A program made the position numbers and the translations under genes. A stretch of 64,000 nucleotides of DNA, taken from contig JAGTXK010000055.1 in assembly GCA_019096195.1 (NCBI GenBank), positions 434,001 through 498,000 on the forward strand. The letters run 5' to 3'. Origin of the DNA: Boletus sp. NGJ. Lineage: Eukaryota; Basidiomycota; Agaricomycetes; Boletales; Boletaceae. The stretch's first letter is position 1. Each line of letters opens with the position of its first letter. The notes below the pieces were generated by a model, which worked only from the letters and a program-made list of their open reading frames with translations, searched no databases and was not told where the DNA came from. Shown one piece after another: positions 35,461 to 48,376 of this stretch.

Positions 35461-35772
35461 GTGCTGCAAGAAGATCACAGAGCATTCGAAAATGTGCGAA
35501 GAATGCGCGATATTCAAGTAGTGACATCGTGACCACCGTTCCGGTGCGTCGAAAAAGTGGGAATTGCACTGGGAGAACCGTGGATCCTGATTATTTGTTT
35601 GTGAACCAAGGGGTTCAAGCCGACGACAAGTGTCCAGCGCGTGCTCTTCATAAATTCGCAATGATCCCTTTCACAAGTTGTCTTTCCCTGAGAACAAAAA
35701 AATAAAAATAAAACATGTTGCAGGGGTATGCAACGAGAACACAAAAGCGCTGACGGTCTCAAGATTTAAGCA
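35150..35772 (+). repeat. Segmental duplication, copy 2
   Basis: Diverged second copy of 28,310-29,055 in direct orientation, with an internal deletion of about 130 bp and many substitutions. It lies just right of the CpG-poor membrane locus, so the duplicated segments bracket that locus. Confidence 0.85.
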
Positions 35773-36043
35773 TTGTCTGTTTGCCAGTGATGGACATGTG
35801 CATTCTCATATGAGGGGTCGTCCGTCTATCATGTATGGACGTCTGATTGTGAAACGGAGGATAGGGAGCCCCGAAAGAAAACAAAGTCACGACCAAAGAC
35901 CTTGACGTGACGTTGTAGAGTCGTGATGACCGAGGTGTCACTGACAAATAGTGTTGTGTTGTTTCTGGAGTTTGTTACAATGCGCAGGGAGTGAGATGGT
36001 TTTGTCTAAATATCGGCGGTCGCAAGTGGAGCAAGGACAATAG
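35773..36043. other. Intergenic, no gene seen
   Basis: About 270 bp between the duplicated segment and the stop codon of the RsfS-like gene. Nothing recognisable. Confidence 0.3.
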
Positions 36044-36819
36044 TTACCACTGAGACTGGTTTAGGAAATACTTCTGGCGGGCTTCCCGGCTCAGTATATG
36101 GACTGCAAAGCCACCTGCATCAACCATTGCCCAACCGTGGTGGCCACGCCGTTTGGCATTGGGGGGCAGAGGTAGGGGCGGATGCATTTTCAGCAGCTAC
36201 TACGAATGAGAAATGTGGGTAATAGAGGCGGGACAGGTTGGACTTGCCGTTTTTCGCACTAGTCTGACGACGGCTTCGATGGAACCTCGGCCTTCCGTGC
36301 CCTCTTTGACCTTGCCAACGTTGAGCGCACGTAGGAGATGGAGTACTTCACACGCGACTATACCTGTGCGGTCATGACCCAGTTCCAGATACCAGCTTGA
36401 TCATCTGCAACGCCCTCTCCGGAGTACGTTCGCCCGCGACCCCGCCGGCCTTTGGGTATCGTCTTTGGTAACGGTGGTCCGGGAGGAATGGGGGATGGTT
36501 CCCTAACTTCGAGCGTCAAGGGCTCGAGAAAAGGCGACTGGCTGAGTGTATGGAAGAGCACCTTGACCGGAACGGGAAGGTTTGCAGGCAGATCATGAGA
36601 TTTTGGGAGGAGGTGAGGGGGGACTTGTCTGGTGTTGACCGGCTCAGGATCTACGAACCAAGGGCGTACAGGGGGTGCGACGTCGGAGAGAAAGCGGCGA
36701 CATCTGAGCGCTGTTGTGGACGGTGGATGTCGCGCGAGGTATACGAGGGTTGCTCGCTGTGCCCGATGGCGAAGAGCGAGCATGCAAGGTAGTTGAGTAA
36801 TAAGTTTGGGTTGAGCCAA
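36044..36819 (-). CDS. RsfS/Iojap-domain protein (Atp25 N-terminal type), probably mitochondrial
   Basis: Small protein with the oligomerisation domain of RsfS/Iojap/Atp25, a family that binds uL14 of the large mitoribosomal subunit. Exon 1 (36819 to about 36370) starts with an Arg-rich, probably mitochondrial targeting sequence (MAQPKLITQLPCMLALRHRA) and ends WNWVMTAQ. A following exon gives VKEGTEGRGSIEAVVRLVRK. The last exon reads KRRGHHGWAMVDAGGFAVHI then LSREARQKYF and ends SQW-TAA at 36044. The V-D-x-G-x-x-x-V-H-I-L-S core is the family signature. It is head-to-head with Shr3, with 107 bp between the starts. Only the N-terminal part of yeast Atp25 is represented. Confidence 0.78.
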
Positions 36820-36926
36820 TCAAGGGAGGTCGGACGCTGCCGATGGCGAAGTGTCTTGTGATTTTGAGTTACTATTAACAATTTAGCACGTCGCAGGCTG
36901 GCACACGAGCGCGTTGAACAACTTCC

Positions 36927-37679
36927 ATGGGTGTACGGGCCAGCATCGTCGTTTGCGTCACGTCTTTCCTCCTTGGTGACCATTTTCACCGTCTCTTCGT
37001 CTCTCTCATCTCATTTCCTGGTCTTTACAGGTTCTCTATTTACCCATTGGATCGCAGACTCATTGACGCTGTGGAAGTCGCCCGTCACCGATGAGCATCT
37101 ATGGACTGCCGCCTTGTATTACTCGATACTGACCAAAGGTCCCGTACAAGTCTTCTATGTTCTGTCCGCCATCGTTATCCTTGGTGGTACAACCATCTTC
37201 TTGAGTTTCCGAGACGGTGAAGCAGGAAACCTCATGTTTGACGGGGGAAGTATATGTGCGTATTACACTCCAAAGATCCAGACGCATGTCTAACAACTTC
37301 TTAGTCCTCTACGGTACGACTGTCATCATGTACATGTACTCCGTTCTTCCAAGTTCGTCCTTGTTCGGTCCCGCTCCAGCCTGACACATAACATGGCCAT
37401 TTCTCACCAGACCTATGCGAAAAATTCACATCTATCCCATTACACTCGGAAACGGATGTATTTCCACGTTCTCTCCGTTCACCGACGCTAGACCTCGCTT
37501 CCAATCACCTCGTTTGCAGCGTAGCGCTGACCGGCGTTTTGATTCTCCAAGCTGGACGATGGTGGGCTGAACTTTCCGACGGGGACGACGAACCCTATTT
37601 GCAGGAAAAGGAAGTCGACTCGACTGACGAAACCCAGTCAGCTGCTGCATCAGGTGCCGCGCGACCGGATCAACATTGA
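36927..37679 (+). CDS. SHR3: Shr3-type ER chaperone for amino-acid permeases
   Basis: ER membrane protein that prevents aggregation of newly made amino-acid permeases and aids their packaging into COPII vesicles. Exons: 36927-36975, 37031 to about 37256, a short middle exon (near 37,305-37,350), and a last exon ending TGA at 37679. Conserved sequence: MGVRASIVVCVTSFLLGSLF, THWIADSLTLWKSPVTDEHL, YYSILTKGPVQVFYVLSAIV, DGEAGNLMFDGGSIFLYGTT. Four hydrophobic helices, then a charged cytosolic C-tail (DGDDEPYLQEKEVDSTDE). The start is fixed by the MGVR/MGFR consensus. Its likely client class is encoded in this window (LAT permease at 23-25.5 kb). Confidence 0.93.
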
Positions 37680-38369
37680 TGCCTCGCCTGGTCATGTCCT
37701 TGTTCGTAGTCGGCACAGCGCGGAGCCCCGCCCTAGCCCAGTCACACAGATTCGTGTAAAAATCCTCACGGCCATGTTAGGAGACTATTCTTTGTCCCAT
37801 TTACGATTATCACGATTTACGCCCTTGCTGTCTTGATATCTCGCATCTCGAGCATGCTATCCTAAACACACACACCACCTTCCCCATCCCCTGACTCCAG
37901 GTGTTCATCCTTTTTTGTCAGTTCGTAGCAGGATCAGACAGGTCAGGCACCGTTACAGTGCTTTCATCTCGGTGAACTTCAGAGTGACAACTGTATATCG
38001 TATACCCAAACTTTTGTTCACCCTCTGATAGATTGAACACGACTGTCACTGGTGTTTGGGCAGACTCGTGGACCACAATGTGAATTAGTTGTTGCAATGC
38101 TACATTTGTATAAGGTGGGATTCAAAGTCTCCCCAAGCCCGACCCACTGTTGAGATCAGAAGACAGTCATTCTGATCATACTCTGAAGTCAACACGTAAA
38201 GACACCCAGGCCCTATTGAACGTTAACGGTGACGCGAACAAAAAGCCCACAACTTGAAACGAGACAAGTTGCATCGATCGCTGCTCGTACACACGACATA
38301 CCAGTGGACGCGACTTCCTTGGACTATCCAGGACACCCACAACGTGCTATACTCTCCTCACTGAACACT
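37680..38369. other. Intergenic, no gene seen
   Basis: About 690 bp between SHR3 and the SRA-domain gene. Only short frames, none with recognisable features. The right end must hold the SRA gene promoter. Confidence 0.4.
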
Positions 38370-39964
38370 ATGATGGAGTCCGTGCTCAGCTACGCCGAAG
38401 AACGTGAGCTCAACATTGCGCGCAACAAGGCAACGCTCGCATCACTCGACTTGGAGAAACTGAAGCCCAGGACCGAACCCAAGGAGATACGCCATAAGAA
38501 CTGGAAGAATCTCAAAAACTCCGCTAGTAACAAAAGAAAGGCAGACGCGGACTTGTACTCGGACTCGGATATCGATGCGGACGTGAAGCCACACGCAAAG
38601 ACCGCACGCATCGGGAACGATGAGAACGCGGTACCGCAACCTGGGCAGTCGACAGAGAGCCGGAGGCGAAGTTCGCGTCTCGCAGGCTTGTCTGCGCAGG
38701 CGACAGAGCGCGTCGAGCGATCTCGTGGCACACCGCAACCACTCTCTGTGAAAACGATCGTCGAAGATGCGTCTGGACAATCGAAACGGGAGAGGCGGTA
38801 TAACCCGTAAGCAATCATGTTCTCGTGTCGGCCGGTATCGACACTGAGCCACGTGTCGGATTTGCAGAAAAACGTACGGGTCAATTCCCGGGATTGAAGT
38901 TGGATCGTGGTGGGCGTCAAGGTATCATCTCCTCCTTTCAGGATAGATTCGAGTTTGCTGAGAATTTGGGTGTGATTCAGGGAGGAATGCTCGAAAGATG
39001 CCATTCACGCGTGAGTCGCGGGTTCTCATGCTCTCCTCGATGTTAATCTTCTGTAGTCCATGGGTAGGAGGGATTGCTCCAGGTCCGAACGGGGCTTACT
39101 CGATCGCGCTTTCGGGAGGCTACGATGATGACGTTGACGAAGGATATGCGTTGTGAGTCCAACGCTTATACCCTATTGTGCGACATTTAAGTAGTTTCGT
39201 TCCATAGCACGTATACAGGTGCAGGAAAGTTGAATCGATAGTACAAATGCTACGTTTATAACTAATGCTCACTCTTGACAGGTGGCAGAGATCTCAAAGG
39301 GACGAAGGCAGCCCCCAAAAACGTGAGTTGCACTAGCTGAACTTTACGGGGCCTAGATCCAACCATCCACAGCTCCGAACCGCTGGGCAAAGCTTTGATC
39401 AATCATTCGAACATAATCACAACAAGGCACTGAAGGTACGCTCATCCTCATTCAAAATTCTCGTGCCGGTTTCATCAACTCAACGTTATTTCTCTGAAGC
39501 GCTCCGTGGAGACAGGCAAGCCTGTACGTGTGATCAGAGGATACAAGCTTCGGTCGAAATATGGACCAAGCGAAGGGTAGGAACAAACACGCTTTCCTAC
39601 TTACGGTCTCTAATCCACCCACCGCAGATATCGCTATGACGGCTTGTACGCCGTAAGAAAGGTAAGCACTCACCCGGAATTGATGTCTGAACGAGAATTG
39701 ACTGGTACACGAGCACAGTACTGGCAAGAAAAGGGGCTCAACAAAGGGGGTTTCTTGGTGTGTAAATATGCATTCGTGGTGAGTGGGCTCGCGTTTCGCT
39801 CAACTACTTTTGGTCGTGTGGATGGTGAACCCTTCGTGTTTCAGCGCTTACCGGATCAACCAGCTATCGCTGTCAAGGGCATGGACGAAGAAGAAGCCGA
39901 CGAGGTGCAACATACATTATTTTGGGAATCTGATGCCGAGGGAGAGGCGGCTTCTGAGGAGTAA
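38370..39964 (+). CDS. Stand-alone SRA/YDG-domain protein (UHRF1-like methyl-CpG reader fold)
   Basis: SRA domains flip out and read 5-methyl- or hydroxymethyl-cytosine in CpG, as in UHRF1. Exon 1 (38370-38806) is a basic, charged tail (KRKADADLYSDSD, RRRSSRLAGLSA). The SRA domain is built from short exons (38867-38921, 38981-39010, 39057 onward): KTYGSIPGIEVGSWWASR, CSKDAIHAPWVGGIAPGPNG, AYSIALSGGYDDDVDEGYAF, TYTGGGRDLKGTK, NKALKRSVETGKPVRVIRGY, YGPSEGYRYDGLYAV (the YDG motif), YWQEKGLNKGGFLVCKYAF. It ends in an acidic tail (DEEEADEVQHTLFWESDAEG). No RING, PHD or SET domain is seen, so it is not a full UHRF1. Interesting next to CpG-depleted DNA. Confidence 0.9.
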
Positions 39965-40389
39965 GGTTTACCTCGACTCGACTTGTGTTTATTGATGCCC
40001 TCGCTTTTCTTTGTCGATATTGACCTGCATATGTAGTATATACCCAATATGTCACCATGATCTCATGTCTGATGGACCTCAAGGCGCTCGAAACGAAAAG
40101 TAGGATTACAACGCGGGATTCATAGAACGCTACTCAAAACCGCAAGTAACATCAGACCGCCGAGCGACGGGAAAGATCAACTGTCGAAACCATGGGTGGA
40201 CAAGAGATGGAATGATGTAACCACTGGTACCATTCACTCGCCGGTATGACGTGCAATCCGACTGCGATGGGCACGATGGTAATAAGGTATGAATCTATGT
40301 CGATGCATACTGTTCTGTCATATGCTAACAGCACGCGATCAGATCGATTCGCAAGTCGAGGGATCCAGAGGGGTGAGGCTTGTTACACA

Positions 40390-40640
40390 TTACATCGAGT
40401 CATTCATCTAATCATCCTCAACGTGAAATCCACAGCATCGAAAATGAACTGATTTTCCAGGGGAATGAGAAATTCGTATTTCATGATTCACAGGATTTTG
40501 AAGCTGGTCGTGAGGACGAATACCTGCAAATGAAGAAATGTATTGCGGATCGTGTCAAGACGGTCCACCCCTCTCAAGAAGTGCATTCACGCAATATGGT
40601 GAATAGCACAGTCGAGTCATAGTATTTTGATTGTGTTTCA
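40390..40640 (+). pseudogene. Degenerate G-domain fragment of the GTPase family
   Basis: Reads ENELIFQGNEKFVFHDSQDF then EAGREDEYLQMKKCIADR, matching DREFVSPTNERFVVHDSLGF-EAGDEENMDIVKEFVARR of the gene at 26 kb. The G3 glycine is replaced (DSQD for DSLG). No G1 loop is found upstream and no G4 downstream. About 60 codons are recognisable. Confidence 0.75.
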
Positions 40641-41848
40641 CGCAGGCATTGCATCCCAATGGACAAACCTGATCGAGCGATCCAACGTGCTGAGGAACTT
40701 TTTCAAAGAACGTGCCAATCGAGTGGTCACCCATGTTGACGGTTTTAGTCCCCCCTGTTCGCCCCGTGAAGCCTCCCCTTTGTCGGTCATTTACCGCAAC
40801 AGATGCAACCTGAAGCGAGAACGTTACTGGCACGTGGTCACGGAAGGGATGTGTCTCTTACCATCATAAACAATACTGTGATCCATCTGACAATTTCATG
40901 ACTGCTCTTCTTTCTACCAGGCTGGCCAGAATAGCAAGTTAAGTTGCACATTGTGTCATATAGGAGGGAGTGATCAAAGTTACTATGGATGTACAGCCAT
41001 CCTTTGTTTTATCATGGCTAGTACATCAAACTGATGATCATGTGATCACTCTTCACCCTACTTTGGATATTACAGTGAGTGAGTTGTCCATCATGATATG
41101 CATATTGGTAAGAGTGACTGAGGTAATGATTTCTTTATCCTGCTCCATCAATCATAGGTGAGTTGTACATAGCAGCATGCTGAACAGATCCAACAGAGTG
41201 ATTGTGCTGATGGTCCCCTGTCTAATCTTTATCCTGCTCTAAGAATCATAGATGGCGAGTTACCTTTTTAATTAGAAAATAATATTTTTAAATCTTACAA
41301 GATCTTGCTCTTCATGTAGTGTCAAGAGGCTTGTCTATATCTCATCACTTATTGAATTAATGATTTTACAACTTTCAGCTACTAGTCACTGGGAATAAGG
41401 CATGTGATTCTTTTTTCAATTCAGTGTTAAGTGTTAATATTTTATAAACAGACCTTTGTTACTGGAAATATGGCAAAAGCATCCCATGAGCCTCCTCAAC
41501 CATAATTCTGCAGTAGGTTATTACTTCAAGTCTTTTAAATGGAAGTTCAAAAAGGGGAGATCAACAGAAGAGTAGCAAGGAAAACCTTGGAAACAAAGAA
41601 TGGTTGAAAATACATCATGGGTGGAATCTTCATATAAATCTAGTGTTTGTCCATGCAGGAAGAAATACATTCTTGGCAACTGTCTTTCAGTCTAAATGAT
41701 AAACTCCAGAGCCAAGACCCTGTCCAATAATACCATCTGACCCTTCACAATATTACTAACATCAGGAAACTCTGAAGTATTGAGATGAGTCAAGTATATT
41801 ATATCTAGTCTATTGAATGGATGTTCACATCAAATAGAATGTCATTGA

Positions 41849-44092
<2,244 letters not shown>

Positions 44093-44219
44093 GGCAGAGA
44101 CTGCGAAAGTCGAGGACGAGGACCATAAAATGTTTCAGAAAGTGTAGCTTGGATGATGCGTTCGCTCGGCAAATTTACGCGCCGAGTGCCCGTGTGGTCG
44201 TGTTTGTAGAAACTTGAAG
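44093..44219. promoter_or_regulatory. Bidirectional promoter, LETM1/ALKBH1
   Basis: Only 127 bp separates the two divergent start codons, so core elements must be shared or abutting. No specific site is claimed. Confidence 0.6.
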
Positions 44220-45720
44220 ATGATCTCTCCGCTCTACGACAGTGCGAGCAGAGAATACAAGAAAGCCCGCAGACAACACTGGAAATCGACAAAGAACAGA
44301 CCCGTCGACGTGGACGTGGGCTGGTCACCGTTCAGAGCGACAGAGAAGAAATACAAGGCCCGATTCCCCCCACCCGACCTGTCTGCTGTGCTAGACCTCG
44401 CCTCGCTGCTGAACGCGAACCCACCAACGCTCCATCAGCCTACTCAAATCTCAGAAAAGGGATCAAACGTGTTCATCATACCCGATGTGCCAGGTGCAAG
44501 AGCTGGCTGCAAGCACTCAGTAGCACTAACATGCCCAACCTCTAGGACTCGTTCTCCTGCCCGCATTTGTCTCTCCGCAAGATCAACGTCACCTCGTCAG
44601 ATGGTCACTTCGCGACCACGCGCGTCATCCAAACGAAACGAACCTCGACACACACTACGTACTCCCATCACAAGGCATCTGGAATGCCCACCTCCAATCC
44701 CGCGCTGCAGATGCCGAATCGCCGCTCATACGAACGAGAGCTTCATCCGATTGTGAATCTCTCCCCCGATCCTTGTCTTCAGGTCCACGACGGCTCATCG
44801 CCAATGACCCTGCTTCTGTAGACAATTTCTCCTCCCTCCAATCACTTCCTAAACTTCCTCCAGAACCATCGGTGACGCTTTCGGACTGCCTTCCTTCTGA
44901 TCTCGTATCGAAACTGCGATGGGCAAATATCGGCTGGTCATATCACTGGGGTAGCAAACAATACGACTTCTCGAGGGGAAAAGGCGACATAGATTACTTT
45001 CTCCGAGATCTTTGCAAACGCGCAGTCGGTACAGTGCCCTGGGAAGGGGTCTTTGATGGAGATGACCTTGACAGGTGGGGGGATGATGACTGGAGAACGT
45101 GGAAGGACACCTACGGTTCGTACCGTAATCGCTCGCGCGATCGAGACTTACCCATCTCTCAGAGCCCGACGCTGGCATTGTCAACTTTTATCAGACAAAG
45201 GTGAGCATATTCGTGTTGTAGCATAGGTTTCGATCAACGCGCGTCATTGCAGGATACGCTCATGGCTCACGTCGACCGCTCAGAGGTCTGCGCAACTTCT
45301 CCGCTTGTATCGATCTCGTGAGTCGCGATCTACATACTGCCATTCTCCCTCTGCGCTTACATGCCCCCATCAGGTTAGGGAATGCGGCTGTATTCCTTAT
45401 CGGTGGTCTTACTCGAGACACTGAGCCGATCCCTATCATCCTCAGATCAGGCGATGTCTTGATCATGTCTGGTCCAGCTTGCAGACGTGCCTACCACGGT
45501 TGGTCATTCCATTGCCATTACTCAAAGCCAACTAAGTCAACCTCAAGGCGTTCCGAGGATACTGGAGACCACACTGCCTGATCACTTTTCACAGCCTCTC
45601 GACGGCGATAGCGATTGGGAGCCTTACAAAGACTACATGTGCAACAGTCGGATCAATATCAACGTTCGACAGGTGTTCCCAAAAGGATTTGACCCGCACG
45701 CACAAGACGCTACAAGGTGA
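44220..45720 (+). CDS. ALKBH1: AlkB homologue 1, Fe(II)/2-oxoglutarate dioxygenase
   Basis: Nucleic-acid dioxygenase of the ALKBH1 group, which acts on methylated tRNA and is reported to act on N6-methyladenine DNA. Exon 1 (44220 to about 44491) ends DVPG and continues LVLLPAFVSPQDQRHLVRWS. Core motifs: KLRWANIGWSYHWGSKQYDF, GIVNFYQTKDTLMAHVDRSE (the H-x-D metal pair), GNAAVFLIGGLTRD, IILRSGDVLIMSGP, RRAYHGVPRIL (second metal His) and NSRININVRQVFPKGF (Arg for 2-oxoglutarate). All catalytic residues are visible. The last intron lies between YHG and VPRIL. Convergent with the Brf-like gene. Confidence 0.93.
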
Positions 45721-46167
45721 CAGACACGGCGTTCTTCGTGATGGCGATCGATCATCAAGGAGATTAGGATGGACAAGTTGTTTGACACTCGGATAGTCTG
45801 ACAGAGAACGGAGGATACGTCATTCAACTAATCTTGTTATCTACTGATCCGAGACACGCACGAATTCTTGAGTTCAGTATGCTACTAGGGACGTTCAGGG
45901 GTTTTGGCTACTTGTAGCAGCTTAAATCCAAAGATTACGTTCTGACGGACCAACGACACCGCGTCATAAGAGGGGTCAGGAGATGCTTGGAAAAGGTACA
46001 TTACTGACTGGTTCCCACTCCAAGTACTCCTGGATCAACAAATCAATGATATCGTGCTTTATTCAAAAAAAAAAAAAAAAAAAACCCTCTTATTACTCAT
46101 GACGTTAATATGACTCGGGTGCCGAAGAACGCTCGGGCCTTGAGCGGATCATGAAACAGGCTAGGAT
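45721..46167. other. Convergent 3' intergenic region
   Basis: About 450 bp between two convergent stop codons. It contains a 20-A run (46,065-46,084) and no supported gene. Confidence 0.5.
46065..46084 (+). repeat. Poly(A) tract of 20
   Basis: Uninterrupted A20 in the convergent intergenic region, preceded by tttattc. It could be a simple microsatellite. No retroposed copy with target-site repeats could be recognised beside it. Confidence 0.9.
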
Positions 46168-48068
46168 TTAGAGCTCTTCTTCATACCTATCATCCGCTGC
46201 ATTATCAAACTCTCCAAATATATCGCCGTCGTCATCGTCGTCGGGAGAAGGCCTCCAATCACTGACAAGTCCATCCATGGTGGTCTGAGGTCCCGAGGAA
46301 GTGAGGGTATAACCGTCCAGGCCCCATAGATAAGCATCATTATCTGGATCTGGGAACTCAGCTGCACCATCCTCGTTGCTGCTATCACCGTCGCCATCTC
46401 CGCCCAAGAGACGAGCCAGTGCGTCCATATTGACACGCTTGGCACCTCGTTTCGTTTCGGTGGCGACTGGATTACGGTGGCACACGGCGGCTTGTTCCGT
46501 CGATATCTCTTCGCCCCAGTTTAGCTGGAATAGTGGCCGAAGCGCTTCTCGTTCTTGTTCGCTCCTTAATAACCCTTCTAGTTCCCCATTGGCAAAAAGC
46601 TCTTCGTCGGCTATATGCTCTGCGGTGCTTCCTCCGCGGGATGCTGAGAGAAATTCGAGACGAGTGGGAGGAGTACCTCGGCCCCGGGAAAGTTCGTCCG
46701 GTGAACAAGTCAGCATGTATGTCAACAAAGGTAATTCGCCATTGGACGTCGCTGCGTCAAGAGAGCCAGACGATAACGGGTCAAACAACAGCTGATAGGC
46801 GACCTGCATCGCTTTACCCTTCTTGAGCCCGCGCCGTTTGCCCGGCGCGATGATAGATTCTATAAAATTCTTGCTCGATGACGCGCCCGTCGGCGGGTTC
46901 ACATTCTCGGTATCTCCCTGAACTTCCCCTTCTTGGTTCGCGAAGGCGCCAGGGTCGGATTCCAAGTTTAATTTTACTTTCTGCTGACTTTGCATGCGAC
47001 TCAGCCATAGTTCTTCGTGAAATTGTATGACATCTTTAATTCCCTTGGCGACAATGCTTCGTTTTGGAAATTTTGAACGGGCAGTGGCGCCACGACCTTT
47101 ACCCTTGTAAGCAAATTGATCTAACCAGGGAACATGACGAATCCATTCCTCAATTAGATCGTAGAGAGTTTTGTATCGGGAAGAAACGACACCGGGGGCG
47201 AGGGCAAACCGGGCAGCTAGTGTGCGTGCGAGCTCGCCTAGATGTGGGAGCGGAGTGCGTGTTTCAGCTTCCAGACCAAGGATAAGCAGCGCACAAGCGG
47301 TTGGTGGTGTGGGAAGATTGATGAGGGGCAGAGGTGGTGAATGGTGCGATACGATCTGGGACAACGAGGTTGCTGTGCGAACGGCTGCCTGCAGTGAGAG
47401 CGGTGTGAGGACGGAAACGAGGGACTTTGGGAGCTGAGAAGGAAGCGAATGAGACAAGGTTTCGGGGTGCATGATCGACTGGAGGAAGGCGTGGAGGATG
47501 GGAAGATGTACGGCAGGATCTGTGGAAGCGAGAGAGAAATCGAGGAGGGAAACCACGGACTGAAAGGCACGCGCGAGAGAAACTGGGGAGTCATCCAGGA
47601 GGAACGCAATGTGACGGAGAGAATCTGATTTGTGTGCCTCGCGGAGGGCGATGGCGATTGAGGCGCCAGCAGTGAGTTTCGCTTTGCGTCCCCACCTGTA
47701 GCGACCCTTTGCCATGGCCTGTGAGAATATGGCTTCCGCGCGTGGGGACAGACCGGGATTGTTTAACCTTGAGAGTACGGAGTTAATGAAGGTGCGCATG
47801 GCGATCTGAAGGTGGCGTTAGCAAAGAAGATGATCAGACCCCATGATGGTCCTACCGTGTTCTTTCTGTCGCGGTCCTGCTTTGTCTGGGCTAAATACCA
47901 GCCCTTGCTGGTGCGGGGTGCGGAATACGAGGCGGTGGTCGGGTAGTCATTGTGGTCGGCGAGGACGGTCTGGGCAGGATCTGCCAGAGTACCGCAGTGG
48001 GTGCAGACGAGCGAGCCGCCGACGTCGTCGTTGACGAGCTGGGTGGCGCCGCACCCATGACAGCCCAT
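46168..48068 (-). CDS. TFIIB/Brf-like zinc-ribbon and cyclin-fold factor
   Basis: Exon 1 (48068-47856) encodes a TFIIB-type zinc ribbon (MGCHGCGATQLVNDDVGGSL, then CTHCGTLADP: C-x2-C...C-x2-C). A 50-nt intron follows. The long exon 2 (47805-46168) begins IAMRTFINSVLSRLNNPGLS, then a helical cyclin-like region (GRKAKLTAGASIAIALREAH, a TFIIB-repeat-like helix), and ends in an acidic tail (SPDDDDDGDIFGEFDNAADD). The overall plan resembles Brf1, the TFIIIB subunit for RNA polymerase III, but similarity outside the ribbon is low, so I do not assign a symbol. Head-to-head with trehalose phosphorylase. Confidence 0.7.
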
Positions 48069-48329
48069 GCTTGATGTGTTGGGTCAACGTTGGCTTACAT
48101 GTTGCACAAACATCCCGACCTTGACATCGGGGTAATAATGAGCGAGAACGAGACAGACGGTGACACGTTGCAGTTGCCCGCACAAGGACCTTCTTTATGT
48201 AACGCTTGAAACAGATCTTACCCAGGCACTTCATAACCCAAGTCAAGTCTCCTTTATGATTCCCAGATCTGTCCAGCACTTCTTCAAGGTCCTTCCCCCA
48301 GCGCCATCGCACGCACCCGAGTCCTCCTG

Positions 48330-48376
48330 GCACTTAAATAGCCCCCTTCCCTCTCTCTTTTTCACTCTATTCCCTC
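48330..48376 (+). promoter_or_regulatory. Core promoter of trehalose phosphorylase
   Basis: TATA-like cttaaata at about 48,333, then a C/T-rich tract (cccccttccctctctctttt) immediately before the ATG at 48,377. This layout is common at strongly expressed fungal genes. Confidence 0.5.

Noticed and set aside
40970-41161. Open frame in the second CpG-poor block
   Set aside because: Short, no recognisable motif, no splice partners. AT-rich and CpG-depleted DNA gives such frames by chance.
46065-46084. Poly(A) tract as the tail of a retroposed gene or SINE
   Set aside because: No target-site duplication or source-like body could be recognised next to it. A simple A tract in a 3' intergenic space is enough.
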